DNA of 64,000 bases from Pegea sp. RAD2-039 (taxonomy: Eukaryota; Chordata; Thaliacea; Salpida; Salpidae), in assembly GCA_034620365.1 (NCBI GenBank), contig JAQGEQ010000189.1, positions 124,001 to 188,000 of the forward strand. The letters are read 5' to 3'. Each line of letters begins with the position of its first letter. Positions within the stretch are counted from its first letter, which is position 1. A program made the position numbers and the translations under genes. Shown here piece by piece: positions 61,051 through 64,000 of the stretch. The notes beneath the pieces were generated by a model. That model was not told the DNA's origin. It ran no database searches and was given only the letters and a program-made list of their open reading frames with translations.

Positions 61051-64000
61051 TAAATTTGCTAATAAATTATTTCGTAAAAAAAAAATTTTCTGAATTGATT
61101 GCTGTTAGCTACTTTTGACTTAAAAGTTTTTATTAAAATTATCTAAAAATATTCTTTTAGTAAATAGATGATTTAATATAATTGAAAAGATGGGAATATA
61201 TCAAAATGATGCGTCTTTGAGACAAGTGGTTAGAGAGTTTGAAGATCAAAATAACAAGATGATAAAATTATTTTTGAATCGTTAAATCAAGAGATATTTT
61301 TAGTATTCAGAAGTGCACTATAATGATTTAGCAACACATTTACGTATGCAGTAAGATACACATTTGATATGCAGTTCAAACAACACAGCTTTTCATCTAT
61401 TCTTAGATTGAAAATGTTCAATCTAAGAGACAAGATTAATGTTAATAGGTTAAATTTGCTTTTAAATCTTCATCTTTATTAGTTAATATGATGTCATGAC
61501 TTCGACTTGACAACTTTTGATCATATTATAATGATCATATAAAGTTATAAACATTTACTAAGTATTTAACTACCTTACATGCTCTCAAACGGAAATTTTT
61601 TTTCGGATAATTTAATTCATTTGCAAATATACACCACAAACACTAAACTACTAGATATATATATAACGGAAAAAATCAGCGTTTGAATATCTACAAAAGC
61701 AATTAATTTGTTAATTTTTGGAGTTGAACAAGTTTCAACAGACCATATCAAAATTAAACCTAAATTATCTTCCTTAATCAGATTGAAAGGATTATTTGCT
61801 AAATCAACATTTAGTACTTTTAAATTTGTACTTTTTCACAGAATTATTTAAACTTTAACAATAAATCAATATATTCTATTATATCAAAACTTCTAATAAA
61901 ATTGAAAATTAGTTTGATTAATTTAACAAAAAATTAAAGATAAATAAAAAAGTTTTATCAGCACAATTTATTTCAAATGTTTTAATTGAAAAAAAAATTA
62001 TTTTTTTATTTTTTTATAACAATGTTGATATTTCATAAAAACAAAATAAATCAGGTCTAAATAAGCAGACAGGTAAGTTTAGTTATTTAATTTTTGTTTA
62101 TCAGTTACATATAAAACTGATTGAAATTATTGTTAATAACTTAATTATTATATTAAAATTTGATGCTTCTCAAATTAGGTAGTAAATTGTTCAATGCAGG
62201 CCAACGTAGTTAAAACAATCAAGAAAGATTCCATCAAAAAACTATCTGTAAATGAAGACAAATACATGATGTTAAATATAAATTAAAATATTTAATACCA
62301 CACTATACAATATACCTTGATAATAATACATGATGTTAAATTTAAATTAAAGAAAATTAAAGCAATTAATTTCTATTCAACAACATTTTGATTTCTCTGA
62401 ATTTCTTTTTATTAAATTAATAATATTGGCTTTTATATCTTGAAATAAGTCAAATAATAAACTGAATATATTTTTTTGCTGAAAGAGAAGATAATTATAA
62501 ACTTTCTGATTCGAGTTTTACTTTTGGATGCGTAAGAAAATGTAAATTAAAAGTTTATCTTTTATATGATTTACTTATTTTAATAATATTTTAATTTGTG
62601 AAAATTCATAAAATATAAAAAAAAATTATAAACAGTTACTCAGTTTTTAACTACCTTACAAATACTCAAACATGAATTAAATGTAATTGGCCTCAATAAT
62701 ATATAAAAATCAACAATTATTTCCATTGAAAAATTATAGTGCCTAAAAAGATATATCATCTGGTTTAAAATTGTTAGAAATTTCAGTAATCGACTTGACT
62801 ACTACTATTAAGTCTTCAAATAGAACATAGAACCACTAAATAAGCTTATTAGTAAATAGTCAAATTTTGTTCATGACTATGATATATATAAATTAAATTA
62901 AAGTTTATACAACATAATATTTTATTATAAATCTAATGTTTAAAAAAGTGAGAATTGTTTCAGTAATTAATATAAGTAATTTTTCAAATAAATGTTTTAT
63001 GAAGTAAGATGATAGTACTGAGTTTTAATTTCATCATTTTAATAATTTACTTTTTCAACAAAGTTATTATTTTCCTTATTATGTATTTGTAATTTATTTC
63101 TATATCAGTTTTAAGCTTGTAGTTTTCTACCGTATAAGATAAAAAACAACTTATTATGGCAAAAATAATTGGGTAACTGACTTAATATAATCAATTGTAA
63201 TTCACTTTTGGTAAAAAAAGATAACATCAAAGCCACTAATAGTTATAGAAAACAAGGTTTATAACTCTATTCATCATGAAGTCATGTTTAGTATTCTCTG
63301 TATTTCTTGTTTGATGTTTTAAACAAAACATCAAAACTACTTTTAAACAAAGTTAATAATCCAACAAATTTATTTCTAATTTTTTACAAAATAAAAATAA
63401 AAATTAATTTTAACTTTTAAATTTAATATTCAATCTGATTAAAAACTTTGATGATTTAACCAACTGCTGATAAAATGCCTTCTGTACACGGACCTCCAGT
63501 TTCTTTATTGGTAACTTGGCTGGTACTTTCTTCCTAATTGTAATCAACAAAACAATTAGAAAATGAGATGAAATAGGACGGAATTCTGTTTGTACTTAAT
63601 TTATATTTACATCCACCAATCAAATAAGTTAGTATGGAAGCAAACAATAGATCAATTACAACTTAACTTACTTTGTACAGCAGTTCATATGTTTTATTTC
63701 TTCAACAAACTCAACAATCGTGGAAGGTTATAATGAAGATACAAAACGACATCTAAATCTCTTGTTTTGTTTTACTGAGTTCACATGTTTTGGTTTTACA
63801 ACAATAACCTTTCTTCTTCTGGCGTACTTTGCACTTTTACATAATTTCTAAAATTAATCTTCAACATATTAAAAGATTTATTATAAACATTGTAGCTTCC
63901 TAGTAGTCGTTGTTACACTCGAAAAAACTTTCTTTACAACTAGCAGTCAGCCAAATGTCACCATAATTATACTCATTGAAATAAGTTTATTTATAATCTC
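61020..64000. repeat. Direct segmental copy, cut by the window end
   Basis: Partner of 52,560-55,560. The copy runs off the window, so its right boundary is unknown. Confidence 0.8.
61632..61739 (+). ncRNA. Sm-RNA-like unit 30
   Basis: Block, Sm site AATTTTTGGAG and hairpin perfect. TATATATATAAC replaces the usual TATA box. The variable segment is about 61,682-61,711. Counterpart of unit 26 in the 8.46-kb direct repeat. Confidence 0.48.

Overview
This window looks like metazoan nuclear DNA. It is very AT-rich (roughly three quarters A+T by eye). It carries an intron-containing EndoU-type nuclease gene, a 1264-residue orthologue of the animal Fused/STK36 kinase, RAD54-like exons with short introns, eukaryotic tRNA genes with internal A and B boxes, and pieces of a non-LTR retrotransposon with a matching SINE. 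I cannot fix the phylum. The TGACGTCA octamer is strikingly common in the better-preserved coding DNA.

Layout. Positions 1-26,540 and 40,130-64,000 are a mosaic of related repeats arranged as nested direct and inverted copies. The centre (about 26,540-40,130) is mostly single-copy. It holds the EndoU-like gene (27,820-29,748, five exons, SINE in intron 1), a short LINE insertion with a 30-bp target-site duplication (30,328-30,719), the intronless STK36-like reading frame (31,822-35,616), a 5'-truncated LINE end on the minus strand (36,071-37,030) and the last codons of a LITAF-domain gene (40,029-40,130, minus). tRNA-Ile(AAT), tRNA-Asp(GTC) and two tRNA-Glu(CTC) genes lie in the left flank, as does a leucine-rich-repeat relic.

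The most unusual feature is a family of about 30 small gene-like units, 106-116 bp long with few exceptions, scattered through both repeat flanks on both strands. Each has a 19-bp block (consensus CACCACAAACACTAAACTA), a TATA box about 8 bp later, a CAGCGTAAAA-like block, a 25-40-nt segment that differs between subfamilies, a canonical Sm-binding site (AATTTTTGGAG) and a terminal hairpin (GTTGAACAAGTTTCAAC). This is the layout of a snRNA promoter driving a U7-sized Sm-class RNA whose 5' segment is variable. Most units lie in the inverted arms of larger elements and point outward. The arms meet the internal cargo at the motif TTTACGTATGCGGTAAAA.

The cargo is itself odd. Nine copies carry pieces of a RAD54 helicase gene with its introns, and all but the best-preserved copy keep only fragments. 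A tRNA-Glu gene or its 3' remnant sits just upstream of the first captured exon. Retained introns mean the host DNA was captured at DNA level. No transposase was recognised, so the mobilising mechanism is unknown. Large segmental copies (3.5-kb inverted arms, a roughly 9-kb direct copy at offset about 27.3 kb, and a direct copy at offset 8.46 kb) show that the region kept duplicating after the elements inserted.
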